Shown one piece after another: positions 20,383-29,712 of a DNA stretch of 64,000 nt; the first letter of the stretch is position 1, and each line of letters starts with the position of its first letter. The notes under the pieces were generated by a model. It made no database searches, had not been told where the DNA came from, and worked only from the letters and a program-made list of their open reading frames with translations. The stretch covers positions 1 to 64,000 of the forward strand of contig NZ_VITV01000015.1 of NCBI RefSeq assembly GCF_007828035.1, read 5' to 3'. Origin of the DNA: Nitrospirillum amazonense (lineage in GTDB: Bacteria; Pseudomonadota; Alphaproteobacteria; Azospirillales; Azospirillaceae). The position numbers and the translations under genes are program-made.

Positions 20383-20856
20383 ATGGCCATACGCGTCCAG
20401 GCGGAGGATTTCGACGTGGGCGCCGAACTGGCGGCCCTGAGCGACGGTAACCCGTCCATCGGCGGCGTGGCCAGCTTCGTCGGCCTGGTCCGCGACATGT
20501 CCAAAGGGGATGGGGGCGGCGACAGCGTCAGCGCCATGACCCTGGAGCACTATCCCGGCATGACGGAGCGGCAGCTGGCCGCCATCGAGGCGGAGGCGCG
20601 GGCCCGCTGGCCGCTGGACGGCGTGCTGATCATCCACCGCCATGGCCGCCTGCTGCCCGGCGACCGCATCGTGCTGGCCGCCTGCGCCAGCGCCCACCGC
20701 GCCGCCGCCTTCGAGGCCTGCTGGTTCCTGATGGATTGGCTGAAGACCAAGGCCCCCTTCTGGAAACAGGAGGAGACACCGGCCGGCGCCCGCTGGGTGG
20801 CGGCCAAGGAGGACGACGACCAGGCAGCGGAGCGTTGGTACAAACGCACGCCGTGA
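20383..20856 (+). CDS. moaE: Molybdopterin synthase catalytic subunit
   Basis: 157 residues. Family landmarks: ASFVGLVRD, LEHYPGMTERQL, IIHRHGRLLPGD, the segment AAFEACWFLMDWLKTKAPFWKQE with the catalytic lysines, and the end ERWYKRTP. It forms a heterotetramer with MoaD in the cytosol. It is translationally close to moaD (1 nt). No other moa gene is in the window. Confidence 0.96.
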   Translation: MAIRVQAEDFDVGAELAALSDGNPSIGGVASFVGLVRDMSKGDGGGDSVSAMTLEHYPGMTERQLAAIEAEARARWPLDGVLIIHRHGRLLPGDRIVLAACASAHRAAAFEACWFLMDWLKTKAPFWKQEETPAGARWVAAKEDDDQAAERWYKRTP

Positions 20857-20915
20857 TAGCAGTCACATCGTCCTAAGCACTTACAAAAACCCGGAAATAT
20901 GGGGAAATTTTTAGG

Positions 20916-20991
20916 TAACGAGTCAACCGAGTCGTTTACGCCCGGTTCACATGCTGAATCTAATACCTCTTGCCTAGTCTCTGACTCGTTA
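20916..20991. promoter_or_regulatory. Inverted decamers upstream of the histidine kinase
   Basis: TAACGAGTCA (20916-20925) and its exact reverse complement TGACTCGTTA (20982-20991) flank an AT-rich stretch, and a third partial copy (GAGTCGTTTA, 20929-20938) makes a local imperfect palindrome with the first. The second decamer ends 104 nt before the start of the kinase at 21096. Possible sites for a dimeric regulator. Confidence 0.4.
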
Positions 20992-21095
20992 ACTAAACCT
21001 TTGGCCAAGACTTTGCTTTTAGTGCCGGCCACGCTCACGGCCTGGGACAAAGGTGCGGGAATCCTGTAAAGTGGGGGATCAGCTTTAGAGACCCC

Positions 21096-22400
21096 ATGCC
21101 CGAACTATTCAAGACGCCGGCCAACCTTCTGGCCCAAGATCAACGTAATGCCACCGTCCTGCTGGTCGATGGCAACCAGGGATTGCTGATCTCCCTGGTG
21201 GATTTGTTGCGCCAAGGTGGATTCCGTTTCGTGCACTGCCGGCAAGACCTCATGGAACTGCCGCAGTACTGCCGTGACCTGTCGCCCGACGTGCTGGTGC
21301 TGAACCAGCCGGGCGACAGCCCCGCCGCCGTCAACACCCTGATGACCGCCCTGGGCACGCTGGCCCGGATGCCGGCGGGGGAGCGTCCCACCCTGCTGCT
21401 GCGCACCGGCGTGTTGGACGCCGCCGCGCGCGAGGAAGCGCGCCGGCGGGGCGTCAGCGATTTCATCGCCCACAATTGCGACCCGATGGAGGTGGTGACC
21501 CGCGTGGCCGGCGCCGCTCACCTGCAGTTCCTGAGCTGGCAGGTGGCGCAGCAGCAGCGGCAGGTGGACATCCAAGTCAAGGACCGAACCGCCCGCCTGC
21601 TGGAGTCGCTGGAAACGATGCAGGAGCGGGAGCGGACCCTGCTGGCGGCGCTTGAGCAGACCCGTACGGAGATCCGTCAGAAGTCGGAGTTCCTAGCCCA
21701 TGCCACACATGAACTGCGCACGCCCCTGAACGCCATCCTGGGCTTCGCCGACCTGCTGCGGCGGGAGTTCCATGGACCGCTGGGCGACGCCCGTTACCTG
21801 GAATATGCCGAGGATGTGCACGCCGCGGCCAGCCACATGGCCGCCGTCGTCGATGACACGCTGGACCTCAGCCGCGCCGAGTCGGGCCAGGTGACCCTGG
21901 ACATCCGCGACATCGACATCGGCCGCGCCGTGCAGGACAGCACCCGCATGCTGCGCACCCTGGCGGCCGATTGCGGCGTGGACCTGACGGTGAAGGTGCC
22001 GGAGCAGCCGCTGCGCCTGCGCACCGACCCGGAAAAGGTGCGCCAGATCATCCTGAACCTAGGCTCCAACGCCCTGAAGTTCACGCCGCGTGGCGGCCGG
22101 GTGACGGTGGAGGTGCAGGCCGACGACAAGGGCGGCGCGCTGATCCTGATCGTGCGCGACACCGGCGTGGGCATGGCCCCGCACGAGTTGCCCATCGCGC
22201 TCAAGCCCTTCGGCCAGGTGCGGGGCGCGCAGCAGCCAGGTGTGCGCGGCACCGGCCTGGGCCTGCCCCTGACCAAACGCTTTGTGGAAATGCTGGGCGG
22301 CAGCCTGGACATCGCCAGCGTTCCTGGCCGGGGCACCATCGTCACCGTGCGGCTGCCTGCGCCGGAGAACGACACCGGCAGCGCCCGCGCCACCGCCTGA
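21096..22400 (+). CDS. Soluble histidine kinase with N-terminal pseudo-receiver
   Basis: 434 residues without membrane helices. Residues about 15-145 look like a response-regulator receiver (TVLLVDGNQGLL, then LVLNQPGD, then LLLRTGV), but the phosphorylated Asp position reads Asn (VLVLNQ), so it is probably a pseudo-receiver. A coiled linker (about 155-190) leads to HisKA with H205 in ATHELRTPLNAILGF and to a complete HATPase (NLGSNALKF, DTGVGMAP, GTGLGLPLTKRF). No response regulator gene is adjacent, so it is an orphan kinase. A terminator follows at 22481-22519. Confidence 0.88.
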   Translation: MPELFKTPANLLAQDQRNATVLLVDGNQGLLISLVDLLRQGGFRFVHCRQDLMELPQYCRDLSPDVLVLNQPGDSPAAVNTLMTALGTLARMPAGERPTLLLRTGVLDAAAREEARRRGVSDFIAHNCDPMEVVTRVAGAAHLQFLSWQVAQQQRQVDIQVKDRTARLLESLETMQERERTLLAALEQTRTEIRQKSEFLAHATHELRTPLNAILGFADLLRREFHGPLGDARYLEYAEDVHAAASHMAAVVDDTLDLSRAESGQVTLDIRDIDIGRAVQDSTRMLRTLAADCGVDLTVKVPEQPLRLRTDPEKVRQIILNLGSNALKFTPRGGRVTVEVQADDKGGALILIVRDTGVGMAPHELPIALKPFGQVRGAQQPGVRGTGLGLPLTKRFVEMLGGSLDIASVPGRGTIVTVRLPAPENDTGSARATA

Positions 22401-22480
22401 GGCCGGGACCGGCCCTTCAGCGACCACCCCTTTACGTTTAGGGAAACTTGACCGGCACCATTTCCACCGGTGAAAAAGGA

Positions 22481-22519
22481 AAAGCCCGCGGGAGGTGCGT
22501 CCTTCCTCCCGCGGGCTTT
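22481..22519. terminator. Strong bidirectional terminator
   Basis: AAAGCCCGCGGGAGG (22481-22495) and CCTCCCGCGGGCTTT (22505-22519) form a perfect 15-bp stem with a 9-nt loop, with A and T runs at the stem ends. It lies between two convergent genes. Confidence 0.9.
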
Positions 22520-22637
22520 ACGCCTCCGGTGGACCTGAACCCGACCGGATGCGATCCCAGTGGTAGCCTGCCCGTGAGGGCCGGGTATCGGCGGCGGGGG
22601 TGTCTCCCCCCGCCGCCAACCCTTTCAACCTTATGCC

Positions 22638-23981
22638 TTAACGAACACCGGACCGGCGCAGGCTGTCCGGCGAGAAGTCGGCCGCCGTCAGGTTGACGTT
22701 GAAGTTGTAGGGCTTCTCCTGATTGGTGAAGCCGCTGGCGGTGTAACGGCCCGACTGCAGGTCGTACACGGCGAACAGGCCCGCCCAGAAGGTCTGGACA
22801 TCGTAGAAGTTGATGCCGTGGGCCTCGGTCACGCGCCACAGCTGATCGCGGCTGTCGTACTGGTCGGCGACCAGGATGCCCCAGCTGTCCTCATCCACGT
22901 AGAAGGTGCGGCGGGGATAGATGTGGCTGGTGCCGGATTTCAGCTTGCCCTCGACCACCCACACCCGGTGCAGCTCATAACGGGCGTAGTCCTGGTTGAT
23001 GTGCTTGGCCTTGATCAGCTGGTCGTAGGTCAGCTTGTCGCTCTGCAGCTGATAGGCGTTGTAGGGGACGTACATCTCCTTCTTGCCCACCAGCTTCCAC
23101 TCGTACCGGTCGGGGGAGCCGTTGAAGACGTCCAACTGGTCGGAGGTGCGCAGGCCGTCCGAGGCGGTGCCGGGATTATCGTAGGCGACGTTGGGCGCGC
23201 GGCGCACGCGGCGCTGGCCGGGGTTGTAGGTCCAGGCGTTACGCGGCTCCTTCACTTGGTCCATCGTCTCATGCACCAGCAGGATTTCGCCCGCCAGGCG
23301 GGCCGGCGCCGTCACTTCCTGCTGGAAGTACAGCGAGGTCTGGCCCTCGGGACCCGTGTCGGAGTACAGGAACTTCGACTTCTCGTTGATGTTGATCATC
23401 GTGTACGAGCCGTCGGCCTGCGGATTGGCGGCGCCGTAGGTGCGCTCCAGCTGCTTGCCCTTCCAGCGCAGGATGTGGTTCCACACCACCTCCACACCCG
23501 TCTTGGGAACCGGGAAGGGCACGCCCACCTTGGCGCCCTCGACCCCGTTGCCGTCATCCACCAGCTTGGCGCGGGTGGCGTTGGCCAGCGTCTCGTCATA
23601 GACGCTCTTGGGCAGCGAGGCGCTGCGGTGCGTCGGATAGACGTTCATCTTGTAGTCGGGATACTGCTTCAGCAGGGCCTTCAGGCCTTCCGGCAGCTTG
23701 TCCGCGTACTGGGCCATGTTCTGGCCGGTGATGGTGAACAACGGCTTGTCGCTGGCGTAGGGATCGACGTAGACGCCGCCAGCCTTGTACCCCGCCGGCG
23801 GGGCGGTGATGCCGCCCGTCCATTCCGGGATGGTGCCGTCCTTGTTGCCCGCCTTCTCAGCGCCGTTCGGCGTCAGGGTCTTGCCCAGATCAGCCGCGGA
23901 CTGCGCCATGGCGACGCCCGCCATGCCCCCCAGAAAGACGGCGAAGGCGCCGCCGACCAACGCGGTGTTGCTCCACTTCAT
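22638..23981 (-). CDS. DUF1329 periplasmic/outer-membrane-associated protein
   Basis: 447 residues from 23981, preceded by GGGAGGAAAAAGG. A signal peptide ends near AMAQSAAD (residue 27). Family hallmarks: LGKTLTPNGAEKAGNKDGTIPEWTGG, YPTHRSASLP, TYNPGQRRVRRAPNVAYD, and the C-terminal ARYELHRVWVVEGKLK plus RRTFYVDEDSWGILVADQYD. DUF1329 has a LolA/LolB-like fold and usually sits next to a DUF1302 barrel in lipid or steroid uptake and export loci. No DUF1302 gene is adjacent, but the fatty-acid oxidation operon lies just upstream. A link to lipid handling is inference. Confidence 0.92.
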   Translation of the reverse strand: MKWSNTALVGGAFAVFLGGMAGVAMAQSAADLGKTLTPNGAEKAGNKDGTIPEWTGGITAPPAGYKAGGVYVDPYASDKPLFTITGQNMAQYADKLPEGLKALLKQYPDYKMNVYPTHRSASLPKSVYDETLANATRAKLVDDGNGVEGAKVGVPFPVPKTGVEVVWNHILRWKGKQLERTYGAANPQADGSYTMININEKSKFLYSDTGPEGQTSLYFQQEVTAPARLAGEILLVHETMDQVKEPRNAWTYNPGQRRVRRAPNVAYDNPGTASDGLRTSDQLDVFNGSPDRYEWKLVGKKEMYVPYNAYQLQSDKLTYDQLIKAKHINQDYARYELHRVWVVEGKLKSGTSHIYPRRTFYVDEDSWGILVADQYDSRDQLWRVTEAHGINFYDVQTFWAGLFAVYDLQSGRYTASGFTNQEKPYNFNVNLTAADFSPDSLRRSGVR

Positions 23982-24214
23982 CCTTTTTCCTCCCTTATGC
24001 GGCCGGCTGTCCGCCGACACGCGCGTCTCATTAGCCGAGTGGGTCTTGGTTTAAATGCACATTCCCAAACGCCCAATTCAAGGATCCCCCCACCTCTTGG
24101 ACAACCGTCCCGGGATTGGCGTTTGATCCTCTCATTTCAATAGTTTGGTCGATGCCGGGACGGCGCGCAATGGCTGTCGAACCGGCATCGACGGAGAAAA
24201 AGCGGGTGTGGGGC

Positions 24215-26008
24215 TCAGAACAGGTCGGCCTCCAGGTCCATGACGGTCTTGGCCCCCGACATCAGGGCCTTGAAGCGGAAATCCACCTCCGGCAGCAGGC
24301 GCTGGACGAAGAAGCGGGCGGTCTTGATCTTGGCCTCATAGAAGCCGGACTTGCCGTTACCGCCTTCGGCCAGCTTGGCATTCGCCACCTTCACCATGCG
24401 CAGCCACATCCAGCCCAGGGCGACCAGGCCGAAGATGCGCAGGTAGTCGGTGGAGGCCGCACCAGCCTCGTCCGGGTTCTTCATCCCCTTCTGGGCGACG
24501 ATGGCCGTGGCCTGCTGCAGCTTGCCGAAGGCCTTGGCCAGCGGGCCGGCGAATTCCAGCAGGTCGGTGTCTTCCATCGCCGACTCCAGCTCACCCGCCA
24601 GGGGGTGGAAGAAGCGGCGCAGCAGGCGGCCCATGTCCTGGCCCAGCTTGCGGCCCACCAGGTCCAGCGCCTGGATGCCGTTGGCACCCTCATAGATCAT
24701 GGCGATGCGGGCATCGCGCACGAACTGCTCCATGCCCCATTCGCGGATGTAGCCGTGGCCGCCGTACATCTGCTGGGCCATGGTGGCGCACTCGTAGCCC
24801 ATGTCGGTGAAGTAAGCCTTCACCACCGGCGTCAGCAGGGCCACGAACTCGTCCGCCTCGGCCCGGGCCTTGGGGTCCGGGTTGTGGTCGGCCTGGTCCA
24901 GCTGGATGCCCACCCAGTAGCCCAGGGCGCGGGCGCCCTCGGTGAAGGCCTTGATGGTCATCAGGTTCTTGCGCACGTCCGGATGGACGATCAGCGGGTC
25001 GGCCGCCTTCTCCGGCTCCTTGGCGCCGGTCAGCGACCGGCCCTGCAGGCGTTCCTTGGTATAGGTGAGCGCGTTCTGGTAGGCGACCGTGGCGATGCCC
25101 AAGCCCTGCATGCCCACGCCCAGGCGGGCGGCGTTCATCATGGTGAACATGGCGCGCATGCCCTTGTGAGGCTCACCCACCAGCCAGCCCTTGGCATCGT
25201 CGAAGTTCATGACGCAGGTGGCGTTGGCCATGATGCCCATCTTGTGCTCGATGGAGCCGCACATGACGCCGTTGCGCGGACCGGGCTGGTTGTCCTCAGT
25301 CGGCAGGAACTTGGGCACCAGGAACAGGCTGATGCCCTTCACGCCCGGGGGCGCGTCCGGCAGCTTGGCCAGCACCAGGTGGATGATGTTGCTGGTCAGG
25401 TCATGCTCACCGGCGGAGATGAAGATCTTGGTGCCGGTGATGCTGTAGCTGCCGTCGTCGTTGGGGACGGCCTTGGTCTTGATCAGGCCCAGGTCGGTGC
25501 CGCAGTGCGGCTCCGTCAGGCACATGGTGCCGGACCACTCGCCCGTGGTCATCTTGGGCAGGTAGGTGTCCTTCAGCTGATCGTTGGCGTGGGTGTGGAT
25601 GGCATTCCACGCCCCCTGGGTCAGGCCGGGATACATGGCGAAGGCCATGTTGGCGGATATCAGCAACTCTTCCAGCACGAAGGTGATGGCATGGGGAAGG
25701 CCCTGGCCACCATACTTCGGATCCATGGACAGGCCCTGCCAGCCGCCGTCGACGTAGGCCTGGTAGGCTTCCTTGAAGCCCTTGGGCGTACGCACCACGC
25801 CGTTCTCGTAGTGGCAGCCTTCCTCATGGCCGGGGCGGTTCAGGGGCTGCAGCTCGTTCTCGCAGAGCTTGGCCGCCTCTTCCAGGATGCTGGAGACGAG
25901 GTCGCGGGTGGCGTCCTCGAAGCCCGGCAGCTTGGTCAGGTTCTCGGCCTGCAGCAGGTCGTTCAGGACGAAATCGATGTCTTCGAGCGGCGCCTTGTAG
26001 GTCGGCAT
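24215..26008 (-). CDS. Acyl-CoA dehydrogenase, long type with C-terminal extension
   Basis: 597 residues, start at 26008 after AAGGA. It is the long subfamily beginning MPTYKAPLEDIDFVL, with an acyl-CoA dehydrogenase core (MCLTEPHCGTDLG, GTKIFISAGEHD, EWGMEQFVRDARIAMIYEGANGIQ, the Glu being the likely catalytic base) and an extra C-terminal helical domain. Members include fatty acyl-CoA dehydrogenases and the methylmercaptopropionyl-CoA enzyme DmdC; sequence alone does not separate them. The FAD enzyme introduces the alpha-beta double bond. It is the last gene of the MerR-controlled operon, which favours general acyl-CoA oxidation. Confidence 0.93.
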   Translation of the reverse strand: MPTYKAPLEDIDFVLNDLLQAENLTKLPGFEDATRDLVSSILEEAAKLCENELQPLNRPGHEEGCHYENGVVRTPKGFKEAYQAYVDGGWQGLSMDPKYGGQGLPHAITFVLEELLISANMAFAMYPGLTQGAWNAIHTHANDQLKDTYLPKMTTGEWSGTMCLTEPHCGTDLGLIKTKAVPNDDGSYSITGTKIFISAGEHDLTSNIIHLVLAKLPDAPPGVKGISLFLVPKFLPTEDNQPGPRNGVMCGSIEHKMGIMANATCVMNFDDAKGWLVGEPHKGMRAMFTMMNAARLGVGMQGLGIATVAYQNALTYTKERLQGRSLTGAKEPEKAADPLIVHPDVRKNLMTIKAFTEGARALGYWVGIQLDQADHNPDPKARAEADEFVALLTPVVKAYFTDMGYECATMAQQMYGGHGYIREWGMEQFVRDARIAMIYEGANGIQALDLVGRKLGQDMGRLLRRFFHPLAGELESAMEDTDLLEFAGPLAKAFGKLQQATAIVAQKGMKNPDEAGAASTDYLRIFGLVALGWMWLRMVKVANAKLAEGGNGKSGFYEAKIKTARFFVQRLLPEVDFRFKALMSGAKTVMDLEADLF

Positions 26009-26075
26009 CGGAGAATTCCTTGAGCGTTGGAAGACGCCGGGGCAGTTCCCCGCCCCGGCTTCCAAGAGGACAACG

Positions 26076-28418
26076 TCAGTTGCGCAGCGGCTTGCCGGTG
26101 GACAGCATGTGGTCGATGCGGTCGATGGTGCCGGGCGTGCGCACCAGGCGCATGAAGGCCTCGCGTTCCAGGTCCAGCAGGTCGTCCTCGGTCAGCACCG
26201 TGGTGATGTCGGTGTCGCCACCGCTCAGCACCCAGGCCAGTTCGCCGGACACCACCACGTCGTGGTCGGTGGCCTTGCCCTGGCTGTGGAAACCGTCCAC
26301 CGCCATTTCCAGCGCCGTGCGGGCGCCGGGACCGGGCAGGCGGATCTCCAGGGGCTCCGGCGCCTTGTAGTCCTTGGCCAATTCCAGGGCCTTGGCCTTG
26401 GCATCGGCCAGCAGCCGGTCGCGGTTCATGGTGATGCCATCAGTCGGGCGCAGGATCAGCATCTCCTTCGCCTCGAACGCCGACTTCGCCACCTTGGCCG
26501 TGCTGATCATCTCGAAGGCCTTGGCGATGGGGGGCATGGGGCCGCCCGGGCGCTTCTTGTTGTAGGTGTGGCGGAACAGCATTTCCTTGCAGCCGCCCCA
26601 GCCGGGCACCAGGCCCACGCCCACCTCGACCAGGCCGATGTAGCTTTCGGCGTGCGCCTGCACCGCGTCGCAATGCAGCAGGATCTCGCAGCCGCCGCCC
26701 AGCGCCATGCCCGAGGGCGCGCCCACCACCGGGAAGGGCGCGTACTTCAGCGCCTTGTAGGTCTGCTGGCCCTCGGCGGTCGCCTGCTCGATCTGGGGCC
26801 ACAGGGCGATGTTCAGCGCGAACAGGGCCAGGCCCAGGTTGGCGCCGACGGAGAAGTTGTCGCCCTCGTTATGGATGACCAGCGCCTTGTAGGGGCCGGA
26901 CGTGCCGTCGCCGATGATGTCGATGGCCTTGCGGTAGAGCGCCATCACCTGGTCGTCCAGGGCGTTCATCTTGCCGGTGAATTCCAGGCACAGCACGCCG
27001 TCGCCGATATCCCACAGGGCCGCCGACGCCGTCTTGGCCACGGGCTTGGACGCCCGCTTGATGTCGGACAGCAGCAGCACGCCCTCGCCCCGCTCGACCA
27101 CGGCGTATTCGCCCTTGGTGGTCAGGTAGTGCAGGCGGCCGTCCTCGACCTTGTAGAAGGGGCGGCCGGCGGCCAGGGTCACCAGCGCGGGAACCGGCAG
27201 GCCGGCCTCGGTCAGCTTCTCGGCGAACCAGGCCGTGCCCAGGGCGTCGATCATCTCGAACGGGCCCTGCTTCCAGTTGTAGCCGAGGCGCATGGCGGCA
27301 TCGACGTCCAGGATGGTGTCGGCGATCTCCGGCACCAGGCTGGCGGCGTAGGCCAGCGCCTGGCTCAGCACTTTCCAGGCGTACTGGCCGCCCTTGTCGC
27401 TATGGGTCACCAGGCCCTTCAGGCTGCGCTCCTTGGCCGACGCCAGCTCGGCCTTCACGGTCGGGCGGTAGGCGCCGGTCTTGAGATCAATGGTCTCGCG
27501 CACCCGCTTGCCGTCCGGCGTCTTGGTCTGGCGGTAGAAGCCGCCCTTGCCCTTACGGCCGGTGTAGCCCTCGGCGATCATCTTCGCCTGCAGCGGATTC
27601 TCGCGATAAACGCGGCGGTAGTCGTCCTGCGCCGGCAGGGTGGACAGGAGGCTCTTGGCGATGTGCGGCCCCAGGTCGATGCCGACCAGGTCCAGCAGGC
27701 CGAAGGTGCCGGTCTTGGGCAGGCCCATGGGCTTGCCGGTGATCAGGTCGGTCTCCTCCACCGTCAGGCCCAGATCCTCGGCCGCGTTCACCGCCGCCTG
27801 GAACCAGTAGGTGCCGATGCGGTTGGCGATGAAGCCGGGGGTGTCCTTGCAGTGCACGACGCCCTTGCCCAGGCGCACGTCGCACACCTGGCGGATGGTG
27901 TCGACCGCATCCTTGCGCGTCTTCGGCCCGGCCACGATCTCCAGCAGGCGCATGTAGCGCGGCGGGTTGAAGAAGTGGGTGATCATGAAGTCGGCGGCGA
28001 ACTGGTCGCTGGCGCCTTCCAGCAGGATCTCCAGCGGGATGGTGGAGGTGTTGGAGCTGACGACCGAGCCCGGCTTGCGCACCGCGTCCAGGCGGCGGTA
28101 CAGGGCGTGCTTGATGTCCTTGTTCTCGATCACCGCCTCGATGATCCAGTCGACGTCCTTCAGCTTCTCCAGGTCGTCTTCCGTGTTGCCCGGGGTCACC
28201 AGGCGGGCTGCGTCCTTGTGCATGAAGGCGGCGGGCTCGCCCTTCAGCAGCTTTTCGACCGCCCCCTTGGCGACGACGCTGCGGTCACCGCCGCTGTCCT
28301 TCACGGCCTGGGGAACAATGTCCAGCAGGAAGACGGGAATGCCCGCGTTGGCGATGTGGGCGGCGATGCCGCTGCCCATCACCCCGGCGCCGATGACGGC
28401 GGCGCTTTTGATTTCCAT
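26076..28418 (-). CDS. 3-hydroxyacyl-CoA dehydrogenase/enoyl-CoA hydratase (FadN-like)
   Basis: 780 residues, start at 28418 after AGGAG. The dehydrogenase comes first: Rossmann motif GAGVMGSGIAAHIA (about 10-23), SSNTSTIPLEILL, HFFNPPRYMRLLEIV and GFIANRIG. Two dehydrogenase C-domains follow, then a crotonase-like domain from about 480 (LVIHNEGDNFSVGANLG, GMALGGGCEILLHCD). This order is that of FadN/YusL, the reverse of FadB. It hydrates enoyl-CoA and oxidises the 3-hydroxyacyl-CoA with NAD. Thiolase lies 26 nt upstream and acyl-CoA dehydrogenase 67 nt downstream, giving a complete beta-oxidation spiral. Confidence 0.94.
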   Translation of the reverse strand: MEIKSAAVIGAGVMGSGIAAHIANAGIPVFLLDIVPQAVKDSGGDRSVVAKGAVEKLLKGEPAAFMHKDAARLVTPGNTEDDLEKLKDVDWIIEAVIENKDIKHALYRRLDAVRKPGSVVSSNTSTIPLEILLEGASDQFAADFMITHFFNPPRYMRLLEIVAGPKTRKDAVDTIRQVCDVRLGKGVVHCKDTPGFIANRIGTYWFQAAVNAAEDLGLTVEETDLITGKPMGLPKTGTFGLLDLVGIDLGPHIAKSLLSTLPAQDDYRRVYRENPLQAKMIAEGYTGRKGKGGFYRQTKTPDGKRVRETIDLKTGAYRPTVKAELASAKERSLKGLVTHSDKGGQYAWKVLSQALAYAASLVPEIADTILDVDAAMRLGYNWKQGPFEMIDALGTAWFAEKLTEAGLPVPALVTLAAGRPFYKVEDGRLHYLTTKGEYAVVERGEGVLLLSDIKRASKPVAKTASAALWDIGDGVLCLEFTGKMNALDDQVMALYRKAIDIIGDGTSGPYKALVIHNEGDNFSVGANLGLALFALNIALWPQIEQATAEGQQTYKALKYAPFPVVGAPSGMALGGGCEILLHCDAVQAHAESYIGLVEVGVGLVPGWGGCKEMLFRHTYNKKRPGGPMPPIAKAFEMISTAKVAKSAFEAKEMLILRPTDGITMNRDRLLADAKAKALELAKDYKAPEPLEIRLPGPGARTALEMAVDGFHSQGKATDHDVVVSGELAWVLSGGDTDITTVLTEDDLLDLEREAFMRLVRTPGTIDRIDHMLSTGKPLRN

Positions 28419-28444
28419 GGGGTCTCTCCTCAACCGGGGGCCGA

Positions 28445-29581
28445 TCAGACCGCTTCCAGGACGGTGGCGATGCCCTGGCCGCCGCCGATGCACTGCGTGG
28501 CCAGCGCGAACTGCTTGCCTTCGCGCTTCAGCAGGCTGGCGGCCTTGCCGGTGATGCGGGCGCCGGTGGCACCCAGGGGGTGGCCCAGGGCGATGGCGCC
28601 GCCGTCCAGGTTCACCTTGGCGGGGTCGAAGCCCAGTTCGCGCGCCACGGTCATGGACTGCACGGCGAAGGCCTCGTTGCTCTCGACAATGTCGATGTCC
28701 TTCACCGTCAGGCCGGCGCGCTCCAGCGCCTTGCGCGAGGCCGGCACCGGGCCGTAGCCCATGATGGTGGCGTCGCAGCCGGACACGGCGATGGAGCGGA
28801 TGCGGGCCAGGATGGGCAGGCCGTGGGCCTTGGCGTATTCCTCGCTGGTCACCAGGGTGGCGGAGGCGCCGTCGGTCAGCGGGCTGGAGGTGCCGGCGGT
28901 GACGGTGCCTTCCTGGTCGAAGGCCAGCTTCAGGCCGGCCAGGCCCTCGGCGGTGGTTTCCGGACGGATGCAGCCGTCCTTGTCCACCAGCTTGCCCTTC
29001 ACATCGATGCCGACGATCTCATCGGCCAGACGGCCAGCGGCTTGTGCTGCAGCGGCCTTCTGGTGCGAAGTGACGGCGTAGGCCTCCTGGTCGGCGCGGC
29101 TGAAGCCGAACTTCTTGGCCAGGTTCTCGGCCGTGATGCCCATGGCCATGTAGGCGCCCGGGTTGGCGGCGTGCAGGGCCGCGTTGGGCATGGGGTTGAA
29201 GCCGCCCATGGGGATGCGGGTCATGCTCTCGACACCGGCGGCAATGAAGGCCTTGCCGGCGCCCAGGGCGATGGCGCCCGCCGCCATGTGGATGGACTGC
29301 ATGGAGGAACCGCAGAAGCGGTTGACCGTGGTGCCCGCCACACCCTGGGGCAGGCCGGCGATCATGCCGATCAGCTTGGCGACGTTGAAGCCCTGCTCCC
29401 CTTCCGGGAAGGCGCAGCCGACGATCAGATCTTCCAGATCGGCGGTGTTCACGCCCGTGCGCTCGACCAGCGCCTTGATCACCGTCGCGGCCAGATCGTC
29501 GGGACGGACCTTCACCAGGTCGCCCTTGTTGGCCAGCGTGAACGGGGACCGGGCGTAACCGGCGATAACGGCTTTAGTCAT
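28445..29581 (-). CDS. fadA: Acetyl-CoA C-acyltransferase (thiolase)
   Basis: 378 residues with all thiolase catalytic residues: nucleophile C90 in VNRFCGSSMQSI, NEAFA, GGAIALGHPLGATGAR with the active His, and the acid/base Cys in TQCIGGGQG. It cleaves 3-ketoacyl-CoA to acetyl-CoA and a shortened acyl-CoA as the trifunctional partner of the next gene. The start is preceded by GAGGAATACACCA. It lies 131 nt after the MerR gene; a GGCGCC-stem hairpin occupies part of that gap. The symbol reflects role, since degradative and biosynthetic thiolases look alike. Confidence 0.93.
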   Translation of the reverse strand: MTKAVIAGYARSPFTLANKGDLVKVRPDDLAATVIKALVERTGVNTADLEDLIVGCAFPEGEQGFNVAKLIGMIAGLPQGVAGTTVNRFCGSSMQSIHMAAGAIALGAGKAFIAAGVESMTRIPMGGFNPMPNAALHAANPGAYMAMGITAENLAKKFGFSRADQEAYAVTSHQKAAAAQAAGRLADEIVGIDVKGKLVDKDGCIRPETTAEGLAGLKLAFDQEGTVTAGTSSPLTDGASATLVTSEEYAKAHGLPILARIRSIAVSGCDATIMGYGPVPASRKALERAGLTVKDIDIVESNEAFAVQSMTVARELGFDPAKVNLDGGAIALGHPLGATGARITGKAASLLKREGKQFALATQCIGGGQGIATVLEAV

Positions 29582-29712
29582 TGGTGTATTCCTCGCCTTG
29601 GCAAACGGGGCGGCGCCTCATTTGGCGGGCGCCGGATGGGGGATGACGCGGGAAAGGCCGGACCGGGATGCGTCCCCGGCACAGCGAAAAAGCGGGTGCG
29701 GGCGGGGCGCCG

